A DNA stretch of 37,430 nt. It comes from a virus. Position 1 is the stretch's first letter. Each line of letters begins with the position of its first letter. A program made the position numbers and the translations under genes. Of the stretch, positions 21,760-30,323 are shown one piece after another. A model generated the notes under the pieces. The model made no database searches and was not told where the DNA came from. It was given only the letters and a program-made list of their open reading frames with translations. Location of the stretch: positions 1-37,430 of the IMG/VR virus record IMGVR_UViG_3300046516_000867, one strand, 5' to 3'.

Positions 21760-23756
21760 CGCGAGTAGCTCTGACAGGGGGTGCCTATCAATCTAGAAGC
21801 GTAATAAGCGCCGCACAGCGCTGTCTCAATTTATACGTCGAGCCGCTGCCAGAGGCCGAAGGCGAGCCGTCACAGGCCGCGCATTACCCCACGGCCGGCA
21901 CGCGGCTTCTGGGCTCGATCGGCCCAGGTCCCATCCGGGGCATCCGTCAGGCTGTCACCGGCGGCATCTTCGTCGTCTCCGGCTCCGGCGTTTACCTGGT
22001 GGACGCCACGACGTGGACCGGCACGCATCTCGGCGATATCACACCCGGCCTCACGACGCCCGTCTCGATGGTCGATAACGGTATCGACATGGTGATCGTG
22101 GACGGCTCGGCGAACGGTTGGCACGTCACGCTGACCGGGAACGTCTTCGGCCCGATCATCCAGCAGGGAACGCTGGTCGCATCCACCCAGAACGCGCCCA
22201 CCGAGCTGATCGAGCAGGACACGGCGCGATACGTACAGTTTACCCCATCTTTCGATGGCCGTATCACGACGGCCTCGCTGTCGATCGCGTCCGGCTATCT
22301 CGGCACCATGAAATGCTCCATATTCAACAGCGCGGCGGACGCGCCGACCGACGAGATCGGTTCCGCGCGGGACGCGTTAAACCCGTTCACCGGCGACAAT
22401 CCGTTTACCTTCGTCAACGCGGTTCCGGTCACGGCCGGGCAACAATACTGGATCGGCTTCGTCTCCGACACGACGGCGGGCATCTGGCAAATCGACGGCG
22501 ACAACATCGGCAACCGTTCCACCACGCCATTCGCCTCATTCCCGGTCAACAGCCCGGCCACGGTGGGCGCCACAGGCGTCGTCGTGTCAATGCGATTGGA
22601 ATCCGATCCCGGCGGCATCTTCGCCGGCGCCGATCGCGTGGACTTTCTGGATACGTACCTGTTGTTTAACAAACCGGGAACGCCGCAATTCTACGCGTCC
22701 GATAGCCTCTCGCTGACGTTCGATCCGTTGTGGTTCGGGAATAAAGAAGCCTATTCGGACATGTTACAAACTTTGGTGGTGGTCAAGCGCGATATCTGGC
22801 TGCTTGGCGGTTCAACGACCGAGATATGGGCCGATGTCGGGCCGCAATCCGCGCTCGTGTCGTGGCCCTTCCAATCGCAGCCCGACATCTTCATTGATCA
22901 CGGCATCGCGTCGAAATACTCGGCGGCGGAATATGACAACGGCCTTTTCTGGCTCAGTCACGACCGGCAGGGCCAGGGCATTGTCATCATGGGCGCGGGA
23001 TACCAGACGAAACGTATATCCACGTACGCCATCGAGGCCGAGATCGCGGGCTATACGACGATCGCCGACGCGATCGGCTTTTGCTACCAACTCGGCGGAC
23101 ATGCGTTCTACGTCCTCTCATTCCCCGCCGCCGACAAGACGTGGGCCTACGATATCACGACCGGAAGCTGGCACGAGTGGGTATGGATCGACGGCAATGG
23201 CGACGAACACCGGCACCGCGCCAATTGCTACTGGCCATGCGTGACCCCGGTGGGTTCCGTTCCGGTCATCGGCGACTGGCGGAACGGCGACCTTTACGCG
23301 CTTGACCTTGGTATCTATACCGACAACGGAACGACGATCAAGCGGGTACGCTCGTTCCCGCACGCGCTGGCTGATGGCAAACGGGTGTTCTATCGCCAGT
23401 TCCTCGCCGACATCGAGTGCGGGCAGGCCCGCGATACCGTCTGGGTCATCTCGCCGCCGGATAACCTGCCACGCGAAACCGGGGCGCTGTTCACGCGCGA
23501 GGATGGCGCCCCGATGATGCGCGAGGCGGGACGCTCGGACATGGACATGGTGAGCCTGCGCTGGTCGGACGATCGTGGCCACACCTACGGCAATCCCATC
23601 ATGCAATCCGCCGGTAGCGCCGGCGAATACCTCACCAGCCTGCAATTCCAGCGGCTCGGCATGGCGCGTGACCGCGTGTTTGAAATCTCGTGGTCCACGC
23701 CCGCGAAACGCGTTTTGCAAGGCGCATGGGTGGATGCCACTTCGGGGATGAGTTGA
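21756..23756 (+). CDS. Tail hub, P22 gp10-like, with an inserted beta domain, 666 aa
   Basis: GTG 21756 overlaps the upstream TGA as GTGA. The N-terminal TRVALTGGAYQSRSVISAAQ then RCLNLYVEPL is the conserved start of gp10-type packaged-DNA stabilising proteins, and the later IFIDHGIASKYSAAEYDNG-type region also fits. Between about residues 130 and 290 there is an additional beta-sandwich-like part (RYVQFTPSFDGRITTASLSI, then VTAGQQYWIGFVSD). It resembles jelly-roll carbohydrate-binding modules. P22 gp10 is shorter (472 aa), so the insert is extra. The protein plugs the portal and anchors the spikes or needle. Confidence 0.75.
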   Translation: MTRVALTGGAYQSRSVISAAQRCLNLYVEPLPEAEGEPSQAAHYPTAGTRLLGSIGPGPIRGIRQAVTGGIFVVSGSGVYLVDATTWTGTHLGDITPGLTTPVSMVDNGIDMVIVDGSANGWHVTLTGNVFGPIIQQGTLVASTQNAPTELIEQDTARYVQFTPSFDGRITTASLSIASGYLGTMKCSIFNSAADAPTDEIGSARDALNPFTGDNPFTFVNAVPVTAGQQYWIGFVSDTTAGIWQIDGDNIGNRSTTPFASFPVNSPATVGATGVVVSMRLESDPGGIFAGADRVDFLDTYLLFNKPGTPQFYASDSLSLTFDPLWFGNKEAYSDMLQTLVVVKRDIWLLGGSTTEIWADVGPQSALVSWPFQSQPDIFIDHGIASKYSAAEYDNGLFWLSHDRQGQGIVIMGAGYQTKRISTYAIEAEIAGYTTIADAIGFCYQLGGHAFYVLSFPAADKTWAYDITTGSWHEWVWIDGNGDEHRHRANCYWPCVTPVGSVPVIGDWRNGDLYALDLGIYTDNGTTIKRVRSFPHALADGKRVFYRQFLADIECGQARDTVWVISPPDNLPRETGALFTREDGAPMMREAGRSDMDMVSLRWSDDRGHTYGNPIMQSAGSAGEYLTSLQFQRLGMARDRVFEISWSTPAKRVLQGAWVDATSGMS

Positions 23757-25177
23757 TGTCGGGCAAGATTTCAGGCGATACCACCGTCCCCTACAAGGCC
23801 GGGCTGTTTGTCCCCGCCGTGGACATGACGCGGACCATCGGCGCGCAGAACGTCAAGCTGTTGGCGTCGTCGCTGGTGCCGGGGGCGGTCGTCACGCCGG
23901 AGCAGTACGGCGCCGTGGGCGATGGCGTGGCCGACGATACGATGTCCATCCAGCAGGCCATCGACGCGGCCTCGGCGGCTGGCGGGGGCACCGTCCAGCT
24001 TGCCGTCGCCAACTACAAAATCACCGGCACGCTGCGGATCGGCAACGGTAGTGCCTCCGCCGTCTCGACGCACGCGGGCGTGATCCTGGCGGGCGTCCCG
24101 GTTCCCTCCGGCGCGTTCTTTCCGGGTTACATCATCCCCGCGTCCTCGCGGATCACCTGGGCCGGCATCGCCGCCGAGATGATCATCATCCTCGGCCCGC
24201 TTCAGGGCTGGGGCGTACAGAACCTGGCACTCGACGGCGGCGGCCTCGCCACTGTCGGCATCCACGTCATTTCCGGACAGTTCGGCGATTGCTCGAACCT
24301 GCTGATCAGCGACTGCGTGGCCGAGGCCATCGGCTCCGATACCGTGCAGACATTCGCCGGCGCGGCCAATACCGACAGTCTGTATAATTCCTGGAAGAAT
24401 ATCTATATCTCGATGCCCTCCGTCTCCGGCGTGAAAGGCATCGTGCTGACCGGTGCCACCGGCACCGTAACGTCCGACACGGATTATAACCTGTTCGAGA
24501 ACATCATGATTGGCCTGCCGATCAGCGGCCTGGGCTATGGCATCTACTTGCAGAACGCGGACAGCAATCAGTTCAAGAACGTCTCCCTGGCGGGGGGCAC
24601 CGCCTCGGCGGTCGGCGTCGTGTTCGACTACTCCGCCAATACCGCCGCCGTGTTTCCTTGCGGCAACGCGTTTTTCGGCATCGATACCAACGGTACCACG
24701 CTGGGCGCGAACCAGTGGATCAATGTCGGCGCGCCGTCCATCAACGCGCGGCCCAACTTCCTGCGCGGGCTTTACCAGGCCAACAGCGCGACCAATCCGG
24801 TGCTGCGTAACATGCACCCCGATCTGCCGGTCCAGACCGGCGAGCAGGTGTTGCTGTTCTCGCAGAGCGCCTCGATCGGTGGTTCCTTGATCCATACGCC
24901 CTACGTCACCGGCATCTATCGTATCAGCCTCTATCTGGCGATCCAGTCCACCGGCAACCCGGTCACGCTGACCGCCGGCGTTGGCTGGAATGACGGCTCG
25001 GCGCGCTCGCTCTCGACGCAGCCGATTAATATGTCCACCGGCGCCAACAATCCGCAGGTGCTCACCGCCACCGTCATCGATCTGGCGAACGACTCTTTCA
25101 CCTGGTCAACCACGGTCTCGGGGGCGCCGGGTGCCGGGACTTACATGATCGCCATCGTGATCGAGAGGCTAAGCTGA
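23756..25177 (+). CDS. Second tailspike, pectate-lyase superfamily, 473 aa
   Basis: ATG 23756 shares its A with the upstream stop (TGATG). After a short N-terminal part, PEQYGAVGDGVADDTMSIQQ (about residues 48-67) is the hallmark entry into a pectate-lyase-type beta-helix. The following GGGTVQLAVANYKITGTLRI is the typical first rung. The C-terminal 130 residues form a separate beta-rich tip (LLFSQSASIGGSLIHTPYVT, then GTYMIAIVIERLS). It follows the gp10-like gene, where it would attach. Two spikes in one phage suggests two surface receptors. Confidence 0.8.
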   Translation: MSGKISGDTTVPYKAGLFVPAVDMTRTIGAQNVKLLASSLVPGAVVTPEQYGAVGDGVADDTMSIQQAIDAASAAGGGTVQLAVANYKITGTLRIGNGSASAVSTHAGVILAGVPVPSGAFFPGYIIPASSRITWAGIAAEMIIILGPLQGWGVQNLALDGGGLATVGIHVISGQFGDCSNLLISDCVAEAIGSDTVQTFAGAANTDSLYNSWKNIYISMPSVSGVKGIVLTGATGTVTSDTDYNLFENIMIGLPISGLGYGIYLQNADSNQFKNVSLAGGTASAVGVVFDYSANTAAVFPCGNAFFGIDTNGTTLGANQWINVGAPSINARPNFLRGLYQANSATNPVLRNMHPDLPVQTGEQVLLFSQSASIGGSLIHTPYVTGIYRISLYLAIQSTGNPVTLTAGVGWNDGSARSLSTQPINMSTGANNPQVLTATVIDLANDSFTWSTTVSGAPGAGTYMIAIVIERLS

Positions 25178-25950
25178 TGGCCGCCGTTCCGCTGCTGCCC
25201 AACCCGGTTCCGCAGTTCTGCGACGCCAACGGCGAGCCCTACGCGGGCGGGACGATCGCGACCTACATTCCGGACACAAGCACGCCCAAGGCAACGTGGT
25301 CGGACCCTGGTCAACTGGGTCAGAACACCAACCCGATCGTGCTGGACGCCGCCGGCCGGTGCGTCATGTACGGGGACGGCGCCTATCGGCTGATCTTGAA
25401 AGACGCGGCTGGTAATATCATCTGGGACCAGCCATCCGACACCATCATCTCGGCGGCCATGACTCCCGTTGTCGGCGCACCGACGATCGCCGACGCGGTC
25501 AATCTGTTGGGGCTCGGCGGCGGCTCCGTCTCGGCCGAGGCGGCGGCACGATCGACGGCGGACAGCGCCGAACAGGGGGCGCGCATCGCCGCCGACAACG
25601 CCATCACGTCAAACCTCAACGACGAGATCAACCGCGCCTCGGCGGCCGAAGGCAATTTGCAATCGCAGATTTCGGGATTGCCGTCGTTGCCCACGCAACC
25701 GCTTCCCCCCGGCTACTCGTTCCGCTTCGGCAATACAGTGTCGGACAGCGGCGGCCATTTCAGCGCGGTTTTCACGCCACCGTTCCCCGCCGCCGTCGAT
25801 ACGGTCATCACCACGACCGTGGTTAGCTGGTGGGCCGGGGTCACGACCCAATCGGCGGGCGGTTTCTCCGGGATCACCTCGTCGCCGCTGGCCGGCGGCA
25901 ACTGGAACAAAGGACCGCAAGCGGTCAGTTGGTTGGCATTGGGCCACTGA
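25177..25950 (+). CDS. Tail fibre with gp53-like tip, 257 aa
   Basis: The N-terminus has a widely shared particle-binding module (VPQFCDANGEPYAGGTIATY, then AGRCVMYGDGAYRLILKDAA). The middle part is a helical stalk (SAEAAARSTADSAEQGARIA). The C-terminus (SFRFGNTVSDSGGHFSAVFT, then WNKGPQAVSWLALGH) resembles the gp53-like fibre tip domain. It is coupled to the spike gene by TGATG. A trimeric host-recognition fibre is likely. Confidence 0.7.
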   Translation: MAAVPLLPNPVPQFCDANGEPYAGGTIATYIPDTSTPKATWSDPGQLGQNTNPIVLDAAGRCVMYGDGAYRLILKDAAGNIIWDQPSDTIISAAMTPVVGAPTIADAVNLLGLGGGSVSAEAAARSTADSAEQGARIAADNAITSNLNDEINRASAAEGNLQSQISGLPSLPTQPLPPGYSFRFGNTVSDSGGHFSAVFTPPFPAAVDTVITTTVVSWWAGVTTQSAGGFSGITSSPLAGGNWNKGPQAVSWLALGH

Positions 25951-25953
25951 GCC

Positions 25954-26478
25954 ATGTCCGGCGCGGGGAGCAAAATCGCGGCGGTCATACCGGCGCCCAA
26001 CGCACCGCTGGTGAACCCCGACGATGGGACGGTCTCGGTCGCGTGGCGGGCGTGGTTCCTGACATTGCAACGCCGAACCGGGGGTACCACGGGCACCTCT
26101 GTCACGGAGGTGGCTAACCTCGTCTCGGCCGGCGGCGCGGCCGGAGCGGCCGCCGATCAGGCGTTGCGGGACGCCCTCGCCGCCGAGACCGCCGCGCGCA
26201 TGGCGGAGGATAACGCTGAGCATGGGGCGCGGGTCAGCGGCGATCAATACCTGTTCGGCATCGTCCAGGGCATGGTCCCGATCGAGCAGCTTTGCCAGTA
26301 CTGGGCGCAATGCGATTTCAGTTTCCTGCCGACGGCCGACCCCGGCAACGGACAGCCATGGAACGATGGCGGACACATCGCCATCGGCTCGTCCGGCGCC
26401 ATGGCCGGTATCGGGTTGGAAGACGACAGCGGGACATGGCTACCCGAGGACGGCGCGGGGACGTGGCAATGGGGATAA
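25954..26478 (+). CDS. Fibre-associated protein, 174 aa
   Basis: The first 70 residues include NPDDGTVSVAWRAWFLTLQR, a motif common in small proteins beside phage fibres. Residues about 60-100 form a helical stalk (DALAAETAARMAEDNAEHGA) similar to the stalk of the upstream fibre. The end is rich in Gly, Trp and Asp (LEDDSGTWLPEDGAGTWQWG). It is probably a further structural fibre part. Confidence 0.55.
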   Translation: MSGAGSKIAAVIPAPNAPLVNPDDGTVSVAWRAWFLTLQRRTGGTTGTSVTEVANLVSAGGAAGAAADQALRDALAAETAARMAEDNAEHGARVSGDQYLFGIVQGMVPIEQLCQYWAQCDFSFLPTADPGNGQPWNDGGHIAIGSSGAMAGIGLEDDSGTWLPEDGAGTWQWG

Positions 26479-26481
26479 GCT

Positions 26482-26949
26482 TTGGCCAACACTAAGATTT
26501 CAGCCGGCGCCGATCCCGTCATCCTCGCCGCGACCGACCTCGTGCCGATGGCTCGTAGCGGCTCCACGACCGCCTACGCGGCGACAATGGCCGAGGTCGT
26601 CACATGGACCAACACGGGTCTGCCCTACGAGGTCGCGGTGGCCACCTCGCCCGGCATCGCCTCGGCCGGCACGGTGGCCAGCGTCAGCCGGGGTGACCAT
26701 GTGCATCCGTTCGATAATACCCGCGTAAGCAAGTCCGGGGACGCCATGACGGGGCTCCTGACCGGCACCGTGGCGCAATTCAACACTTACACGGTCACCG
26801 CCTCCGGCCCGACGTGGACGACCGGCACGGCGGCGCCGTCGAGCACGCAGCCGGTCGGCTCGCTCTACAGCCGGGTGGGCGGCGCGGTGGGTGCGACGCT
26901 CTACGTGAGCCGGGGCGGCGGGACGTGGGCGGCTGTCGCTGGTGTCTGA
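26482..26949 (+). CDS. Small fibre/tip protein with TTG start, 155 aa
   Basis: GGGGA at 26471-26475 precedes TTG 26482; no ATG fits. The sequence has fibre-like motifs: an ISAGADPVILAATDLVPMAR start, then SRGDHVHPFDNTRVSKSGDA (a tail-fibre repeat motif), then a MTGLLTGTVAQF strand. It ends in a beta-rich tail (YVSRGGGTWAAVAGV). It overlaps the next gene by 8 bases. Confidence 0.6.
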   Translation: MANTKISAGADPVILAATDLVPMARSGSTTAYAATMAEVVTWTNTGLPYEVAVATSPGIASAGTVASVSRGDHVHPFDNTRVSKSGDAMTGLLTGTVAQFNTYTVTASGPTWTTGTAAPSSTQPVGSLYSRVGGAVGATLYVSRGGGTWAAVAGV

Positions 26950-28024
26950 GGTGCCGCCGTTCGTCGTGTTCAGTATGCCCCGCGCCCGGTCGAAATGGCT
27001 CAGTCAGTTCTTGCGATACGGGCCATGGCAGGTGGGCCATGACGAGATCCGCCATTGCCGATCGTTGGATGACGTGACCTCGTGGCTCGCGCAGCCGTTC
27101 ACGGGCACCGTGGAAACCGCCGCAAGCAGCTTTTGGCGTCTGCTGCCGGAGGGCGTTCGCGTCGTCACCGTGCGCCGGCCGGTGGCCGATGTGGTCGCCT
27201 CGCTGCGGCGTGGTGGTCTCGCGTTCGATGATGCCGTGATGACGCGGGCGGTCGAGGCGATCGAGCGCAAGCTGGACCAGATCGAGCGGCGGCTGCCGGA
27301 CGTGCTGGCGGTCACGTTCGCGGATCTGGCGGCTGAGCCGTGGTGTGCGCGTGTCTTCGAGCATTGCCTGGGACTGCCGCACGACAGCGCCTGGTGGGCG
27401 GCGTGCGCCCGCGTCAACATTCAGATCAGCCTGCCGCACCTCATGCGCTACTACAGCGCCCACGCGGCGCAGATGGCTAAGCTGGTCGCCGTGGCGAAGC
27501 ACCGGACGATCGCGACAATGACGCGCGCGGCGGTGGAGCCGCCGGAGGGCGTGACGTTCCAACACGAGGATGCCCGTTCCTTCTACCGCGACGCTCAACA
27601 CCTGTTCGCCGAGCACCTGTTCCAGACCGGACAATCCCCGGATGCGTGCGACGACAAGAACTGGCCGCTGGTGTTCCAGATGGACGACTTGGGTCTGATC
27701 CAGACCATGACGGCGCGGAGCAATGGCCGGATATTCGGATATCTGCAAACGGTGATCGGCCCGACGTTCGATGCGCCTGGTGTCGTGCAGGCGTGGCACA
27801 CCATCTTCTTCGCCTCGCCCGACGTGCGCGGGTTGGGCATGAAACTACAACGCGCGGCGCTGGCGCGGCTGCGCGAGATGGGCGTGGATGAGGTCATCAT
27901 GCGCGCCGGGGTGCGCGGCTCCGGGCCGCGCCTGGGCACGTTCTACCGCCGTCTCGGCGCCGAAGACCTCGGGCAACTCTACAGAGTGGGAATAACGAGA
28001 TGGGATGGGCAGCGGCAGCCATAG
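26942..28024 (+). CDS. Sulfotransferase-like / GNAT acetyltransferase fusion in the virion operon, 360 aa
   Basis: Start is GTG 26942 (GTG 26951 is possible). Residues 7-21 (FVVFSMPRARSKWLS) have the 5' phosphosulfate loop pattern of sulfotransferases. Residues 72-90 (VRVVTVRRPVADVVASLRR) match the 3' phosphate site with its RRP-x-x-x-x-x-S pattern. From about 200 a GNAT fold follows, with the acetyl-CoA loop in SPDVRGLGMKLQRAALARLR and a final TFYRRLGAEDLGQLYRV strand-helix. The fusion lies between fibre genes and ejection genes and overlaps the gp7-like gene by 25 bases. It may modify phage fibres or host surface sugars. The partner molecules are unknown. Confidence 0.65.
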   Translation: MSEVPPFVVFSMPRARSKWLSQFLRYGPWQVGHDEIRHCRSLDDVTSWLAQPFTGTVETAASSFWRLLPEGVRVVTVRRPVADVVASLRRGGLAFDDAVMTRAVEAIERKLDQIERRLPDVLAVTFADLAAEPWCARVFEHCLGLPHDSAWWAACARVNIQISLPHLMRYYSAHAAQMAKLVAVAKHRTIATMTRAAVEPPEGVTFQHEDARSFYRDAQHLFAEHLFQTGQSPDACDDKNWPLVFQMDDLGLIQTMTARSNGRIFGYLQTVIGPTFDAPGVVQAWHTIFFASPDVRGLGMKLQRAALARLREMGVDEVIMRAGVRGSGPRLGTFYRRLGAEDLGQLYRVGITRWDGQRQP

Positions 28025-28758
28025 CGGGCAGCGCCGTAATTGGCGCCGGCACGAGCATATACGGTGCGAACAAGGCGGCGGCGGGGGCCGACAAATCGGC
28101 CAACCTTCAGAACGCGATGTATCAGCAGACGCGCGGCGATCTGCAACCGTATTTCGGCCCAGGTCAGACGGCGGTCGGCAACGCGCTGCAACTGGCCCAG
28201 AGCGGCCCCACGGGAGGCGGGCCGGATTACGTGGCGCAGGCGGCGGCGCACATCCCCGGTCAGATGACGCAGGCGGAACTGGAACAGACGCCCGGCTACC
28301 AGTTCACGCGGGATCAGGGCCTCAAAAGCGTTCAGTCGGCGGCGGCGGCGCGCGGGCTCGGCGTCTCCGGCGCGGCGCTGAACGGCGCGGCCACCTATGC
28401 CACGGGCCTCGCCGACAAGACGTATCTAGATCAGTTCAATGTCGCACAGCAACGGTTCGGCGATTACCTCAATCTCAATACGGGGCAGCAAGGAAACCTG
28501 ACGAACCAGTTCAACCGTTACAACTCCATCGCCACGCTCGGCGAGAACGCCGCCGCCGGGCTTGGCACGCAGGGCGTCTCGCTGGCCAATCAGGCGGGCG
28601 GCTACATCAACGCGTCCGGGCTTGATCAGGCGGCGGGGGTCAAGAACGCCACCAACGCGCTGTCGAGCGGGGTGAACAGCTACCTCGGGTACAACGCTTT
28701 GCAGAGCGCGCTGCACCCGACGATGGGCGGGTATATCGACACCACCAGCACTTTTTAG
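28000..28758 (+). CDS. DNA ejection protein, P22 gp7-like, 252 aa
   Basis: It begins MGWAAAAIAGSAVIGAGTSI, a hydrophobic glycine-rich start found in small ejection proteins, and continues with YGANKAAAGADKSANLQNAM. The middle part has LEQTPGYQFTRDQGLKSVQS and ARGLGVSGAALNGAATYATG, both recurrent in gp7-type proteins. It would leave the virion and help form a channel across the cell envelope. It is the first of three consecutive ejection genes, the same place as gene 7 in P22. Confidence 0.7.
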   Translation: MGWAAAAIAGSAVIGAGTSIYGANKAAAGADKSANLQNAMYQQTRGDLQPYFGPGQTAVGNALQLAQSGPTGGGPDYVAQAAAHIPGQMTQAELEQTPGYQFTRDQGLKSVQSAAAARGLGVSGAALNGAATYATGLADKTYLDQFNVAQQRFGDYLNLNTGQQGNLTNQFNRYNSIATLGENAAAGLGTQGVSLANQAGGYINASGLDQAAGVKNATNALSSGVNSYLGYNALQSALHPTMGGYIDTTSTF

Positions 28759-28769
28759 GATGACGCGTC

Positions 28770-30323
28770 ATGTCTGAAACCAACGCGCTGTTGCAGAAAC
28801 TGGGCGGAGTGCCGACGCTGACGGCGGGCGATCAGGTGCTTGTCAATCCGCTGGCCGCGACGATGGCCGGCAACCAGGCGGCGCAGAGCGTGTTCCAGAC
28901 GCGCGACTGGCAGGCGAAGCAGGCCGCCGGGCAGGCGTATCAACAGGCGATCGACCCGGAGACCGGGCGCTTCGATCCGCTGAAGTTCAACAACCTGCTG
29001 GCCGCTACCGGCGCGACCGGCGCCCTGGCGGCGAAAAGCGGCGTCGAGAGTTCGCAGGAATTGCAGGGTGCCCAACTCGCGCAAAACGCCAAGATGCAGT
29101 CGCTGCTCAATGACTCGGTCACAGCGGCGCTCGCCTCGCCTGACGCCAATCTGAAACAATCCGTGTTGGAACAGGCGCAACGGCTGCGCGCCGCCGGGTT
29201 CCCATCCGACCGTATTGACGGGTCACTGCTGCACCTGTCCTCCGACCCCGCGCAACTGCGGCAGCAACTGGAGACGGTGCGGGTGGGGACGCTGCCGCCA
29301 GACCAACGTCAACAGGTGATCTACGGCCAACCATTCAGGCAAACGGGGCCGAGTGGCGCGACCATCGGCGGCGTGCAAGATCCGCGAGGCGGAGGCGTGT
29401 CTGGCCCAGGCGGGCAACCGGGGTTGCCGCAGGGACAAGATCCGTCCGATCTCAACAGGATCGTCCAGATTGGCACCAATCCGGACGGCACCAAACGAAT
29501 GGGTACGCAGCGACAGGCGCAAAATATCGCATCTGGACGCGATGCCAATGATGATGGCCCGACGCCCGGCAGCCAACTCGGTACCGGTCGCCTCCCGGCT
29601 CCCCTGCTGAACCCCAACAAGGCCACCCCGCCACCAGGGACCCAGCCAGCCACCACGCCGACCGCGAAACCACCCGGCTTCAATGTTGGGCAACCGCCCG
29701 CGCAGGAGGCCGCGCAAACAGAAACCGGAGGGGCGAGCGCGAAGAAGTTCCAGGACATCGTGGCGCAAGGTGTCAATGCCCGATCCCAGGACGCGCTGCT
29801 CGCCAACCTCGCGGGGGAGGCGGCGAAGATCCGCACTGGGCCGGGTGCTGATTTCGTCAATGATCTGAAACGGACCATCCTCGGCGTCGGCGCGCAATTC
29901 GGCACGACGTTCGGCATCGACGCCGACAAGTTGAAAAGCATGGAGGACGTGATCAAGATCGGCAACCAACTCGCCAACGCGCAAGGCGCGGGCAGCGATG
30001 CCCGGTTGAAGGTCAACGAGGGGTCGAATCCGTCCTATCACAACACGCCGCTGGGCCTGGATTTCATCGTCAGGCAATTACGCGGGAACAATGACTACAC
30101 GCTGGCCAGACAGAAGCTGGCGGCGACTTACTCGGACAAATCCGACATTGAAGGATTTGAGAGCAAGGCGGGCGCCAACCTCGATCCCCGCGTGTTCCAG
30201 TATCAGCGTATGGCACCCGGAAAAATGCGAGAGGACTATTTTAACACCATAGCCCCCGCCGACCGGCCCGCGTTCAAGAAAGCGTATCAATGGGCGGAAC
30301 AGAACGGCGCGGTCGGTGGCTGA
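28770..30323 (+). CDS. Middle internal/ejection protein, 517 aa (gp20-position)
   Basis: The N-terminal 160 residues are helical and Gln/Ala-rich (GNQAAQSVFQTRDWQAKQAA). Residues about 190-320 are Pro/Gly-rich and probably disordered. The C-terminus has a conserved ejection-protein end: NYTLAR-like segment DYTLARQKLAATYSDKSDIE, then VFQYQRMAPGKMREDYFNTI. By order and composition it corresponds to P22 gp20, but clear sequence similarity cannot be claimed. It overlaps the transglycosylase gene by 8 bases. Confidence 0.6.
   Translation: MSETNALLQKLGGVPTLTAGDQVLVNPLAATMAGNQAAQSVFQTRDWQAKQAAGQAYQQAIDPETGRFDPLKFNNLLAATGATGALAAKSGVESSQELQGAQLAQNAKMQSLLNDSVTAALASPDANLKQSVLEQAQRLRAAGFPSDRIDGSLLHLSSDPAQLRQQLETVRVGTLPPDQRQQVIYGQPFRQTGPSGATIGGVQDPRGGGVSGPGGQPGLPQGQDPSDLNRIVQIGTNPDGTKRMGTQRQAQNIASGRDANDDGPTPGSQLGTGRLPAPLLNPNKATPPPGTQPATTPTAKPPGFNVGQPPAQEAAQTETGGASAKKFQDIVAQGVNARSQDALLANLAGEAAKIRTGPGADFVNDLKRTILGVGAQFGTTFGIDADKLKSMEDVIKIGNQLANAQGAGSDARLKVNEGSNPSYHNTPLGLDFIVRQLRGNNDYTLARQKLAATYSDKSDIEGFESKAGANLDPRVFQYQRMAPGKMREDYFNTIAPADRPAFKKAYQWAEQNGAVGG

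Noticed and set aside
23771-24895. Long leftward open frame of 374 codons
   Set aside because: It lies opposite the second tailspike gene. High GC and strong codon bias on the sense strand create such frames, and the translation has no recognisable domain.
26795-27799. Leftward open frame of 334 codons
   Set aside because: It is antisense to the sulfotransferase-GNAT gene, whose motifs are clear, and is rich in Arg and His as shadow frames are.
29223-30077. Leftward open frame of 284 codons
   Set aside because: It is antisense to the middle ejection protein and has no start signal or domain.
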